Source: RGIG4608 sp045637205 (GTDB lineage Bacteria > Bacillota > Clostridia > Oscillospirales > CAG-272). From it: 13,241 bases of DNA. The notes beneath the pieces were generated by a model. It was not told the origin of the DNA and did no database searches. It worked only from the letters and a program-made list of their open reading frames with translations. Location: positions 1 through 13,241 of the forward strand of contig JAZTYY010000019.1 in assembly GCA_045637205.1 (NCBI GenBank), in the 5' to 3' direction. Below are positions 11,583 to 13,241 of the stretch, one piece after another. Both the position numbers and the translations under genes were made by a program. Numbering within the stretch: position 1 is the first letter of the stretch; each line of letters starts with the position of its first letter.

Positions 11583-13241
11583 ATGGAAAACCTTGAAAAG
11601 AATCTCGACCTTGTGGTTGAGAACAGCTACACCGAAGAAAATATACAAGTACTTGAAGGACTTGAGGCGGTAAGAAAGCGCCCCGGTATGTACATAGGTA
11701 CGACCTCAATTGGCGGTCTTCACCATCTTGTTTATGAAATTGTCGATAACTCTATTGACGAAGCCCTTGCAGGCCATTGTGACAAGATTACCGTAACCAT
11801 CAATCCCGACAACTCCGTAACAGTAGAGGACAACGGACGTGGTATTCCTTCGGCAATTCACCCAAAGCAGGGAATTCCCACACCGGAGGTTGTTTATACA
11901 ATCTTGCACGCGGGCGGTAAATTCGGCGGTGGCGGATACAAAATCGCAGGCGGTCTTCACGGTGTTGGTGCATCGGTTGTTAACGCGCTTTCCGAATGGC
12001 TTGAGCTTGAGGACGTTTACGACGGAAAGGTATATACTGAGCGCTTTGAAAGAGGTAAGGTTGCACGCGCATTTAAGTGTGTTGGTGATCCTACTGACAA
12101 AAAGAGTGGTGTTAAGGTAACCTTTAAGCCCGACCCTGAAATATTTGAAGAAACTGTGTTTGTATATCAGACACTTGAAAATAGAATGCGTGAGCAGGCG
12201 TTCCTCAATGCAGGAGTGCGCATTGCTCTTATCGACGCGCGCGGTGAAGAAAGAGTTGAAAACGAATTCGTTTACGAGGGCGGTATTAAAAGCTTTGTAA
12301 CACATCTCAATGCCAACCGTCACAACGAGCTCATTCACCCCGAGGTTATCTATATGAAGGGTGAAAAGGGAACAAGCGTTGCCGAGGTTGCTCTTCAGTA
12401 TAACGATAGCTATAACGAGCTTATTCTCTCATTTGCAAACAACATGCACACAATTGAGGGTGGTACACACGAAACGGGCTTTAAGGCAGCTATTACAAAG
12501 GTTCTTAACGATTATGCGCGTAAGGCGGGTATCTTGAAGGATAGTGACAAGAATCTTTCCGGTGAGGACGTTCGTGAGGGTCTTTGCGCCATTATAAGCG
12601 TTAAGCTTGAGGATGCGCAGTTCGAGTCACAGACCAAAGCGAAACTCGGTAATAGCGAGGTTAGAACGCTTGTGGAGGGTATTGTAAACGCAAAGCTCTC
12701 TGAATACTTTGAAGAAAATCCATCTGTAGCTAAAAATATACTTGATAAGGCACTTGCAGCATCTCGTGCAAGAGAAGCGGCAAGAAAGGCAAGAGAACTC
12801 ACAAGACGCAAGGGTGTGCTTGGTGGTTCAACACTCCCCGGTAAGCTTCGTGATTGCCAGGAGAGAAGAATTGAAGTTACTGAACTCTATCTCGTAGAAG
12901 GAGATTCTGCGGGCGGTTCTGCTACGCAGGGAAGAAACTCCAAATTCCAAGCAATTTTGCCCCTTCGTGGTAAGGTTTTGAACGTTGAAAAGACGAGAAT
13001 TGACAAGGTTTATTCCAACCTTTCACTTATCCCGATCATTCAGGCGCTTGGATGCGGTATCGGTGAGGAATTTGATATTGCGAAGCTCCGTTACGGCAAG
13101 ATAATTATCATGGCCGATGCCGACGTTGACGGTTCTCACATCAGAATTTTACTTCTCACCTTCTTCTTCCGTCATATGCGTCAGCTTATCGACGAAGGAC
13201 ACATCTATCTTGCTCAGCCCCCTCTTTATAAGGTTTACAAG
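11583..13241 (+). CDS. gyrB: DNA gyrase subunit B, 5' part (cut by window edge)
   Basis: The first 553 codons are present and open to the window end; about 80-90 codons should follow. GyrB is the ATPase and Toprim half of gyrase, which adds negative supercoils with GyrA. Visible motifs are LEGLEAVRKRPGMYIG (24-39), the ATP-site residues N56 in DNSIDEA and D83 in DNGRGIP, and the lid GGLHGVGASVVNALS (123-137). The Toprim domain has EGDSAGG beginning at E439 and the metal-binding D512, D514, D516 in DADVDGSHI. LPLRGKVLNVEK is gyrase-like, and the recF-remB neighbourhood supports GyrB over ParE. GAAAGGA (11569-11575) is seven bases before the ATG. Presumably gyrA follows outside the window. Confidence 0.97.
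   Translation, partial: MENLEKNLDLVVENSYTEENIQVLEGLEAVRKRPGMYIGTTSIGGLHHLVYEIVDNSIDEALAGHCDKITVTINPDNSVTVEDNGRGIPSAIHPKQGIPTPEVVYTILHAGGKFGGGGYKIAGGLHGVGASVVNALSEWLELEDVYDGKVYTERFERGKVARAFKCVGDPTDKKSGVKVTFKPDPEIFEETVFVYQTLENRMREQAFLNAGVRIALIDARGEERVENEFVYEGGIKSFVTHLNANRHNELIHPEVIYMKGEKGTSVAEVALQYNDSYNELILSFANNMHTIEGGTHETGFKAAITKVLNDYARKAGILKDSDKNLSGEDVREGLCAIISVKLEDAQFESQTKAKLGNSEVRTLVEGIVNAKLSEYFEENPSVAKNILDKALAASRAREAARKARELTRRKGVLGGSTLPGKLRDCQERRIEVTELYLVEGDSAGGSATQGRNSKFQAILPLRGKVLNVEKTRIDKVYSNLSLIPIIQALGCGIGEEFDIAKLRYGKIIIMADADVDGSHIRILLLTFFFRHMRQLIDEGHIYLAQPPLYKVYK

Noticed and set aside
11706..12338. 210-codon open frame on the minus strand
   Set aside because: It lies entirely antisense to the conserved N-terminal part of gyrB. 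Its cysteine-, asparagine- and phenylalanine-rich translation is what the reverse of such codons gives.
1..13241. CRISPR array, tRNA or rRNA genes, site-specific recombinase or transposase
   Set aside because: I found no regularly spaced repeats, no tRNA-like cloverleaf and no such protein among the reading frames. An invertase for the tepA box, if any, lies outside the window.

Overview
The window looks like the chromosomal origin region of an uncultured, probably gut-associated clostridium (Bacillota, Clostridia). The evidence is the gene order dnaA-dnaN-recF-remB-gyrB, typical Clostridia protein families (TepA-like ClpP-fold protease, RemB, RNase M5-like Toprim protein, U32 protein), strong AGGAGG-type ribosome binding sites, a moderately AT-rich composition, and many short hairpin-forming intergenic repeats of the kind common in such genomes. 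The species cannot be named from the sequence. Every recognised gene is on the + strand and uses the standard code.

Left part. Positions 1-460 hold no convincing gene, only diverged repeats and hairpins. A perfect consensus promoter (TTGACA, 17 bp, TATAAT at 461-489) then starts a compact four-gene operon with gaps of 19-33 bp: a U32/TrhP-like protein (tRNA wobble hydroxylation family), uppP (undecaprenyl-pyrophosphate phosphatase, cell-wall lipid recycling), a Toprim protein related to ribonuclease M5, and comM/yifB (AAA+ Mg-chelatase-like helicase). It ends at a strong hairpin terminator (4940-4973).

Middle part. A single tepA-like protease gene (5238-5891) lies between two 186/187-bp inverted repeats that differ by only four substitutions and one indel. 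Each arm holds a 138-bp MITE-like element with its own 27-bp terminal inverted repeats, plus a gene-proximal 48/49-bp piece that is not part of the MITE. The right arm contains the gene's stop codon. A second, unrelated MITE-like repeat (6147-6295) and fragments of other repeats fill the gap before the dnaA promoter.

Right part. dnaA, dnaN and recF are tightly packed (24 and 19 bp gaps). The yaaA/rlbA gene usually found between dnaN and recF in Bacillota is missing. After recF come a series of hairpins and then an approximately 400-bp stretch with a cluster of DnaA-box-like sites (mostly TTTTCCACA), ending in two abutting boxes, a short GC block, CTATTATTTA repeats and a long AT-rich tract. 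This is the layout of a DnaA-trio unwinding element, so the functional oriC is best placed between recF and remB. remB and the 5' end of gyrB (cut by the window edge) follow from an extended -10 promoter.

Most unusual points: the inverted-repeat box around tepA; the origin lying downstream of recF, which would make the whole dnaA-dnaN-recF block head-on to the leftward fork; and a DnaA whose DNA-recognition motif reads RDRTT rather than RDHTT, together with boxes that are mainly TTTTCCACA. I see no CRISPR array, tRNA, rRNA, recombinase or transposase gene.
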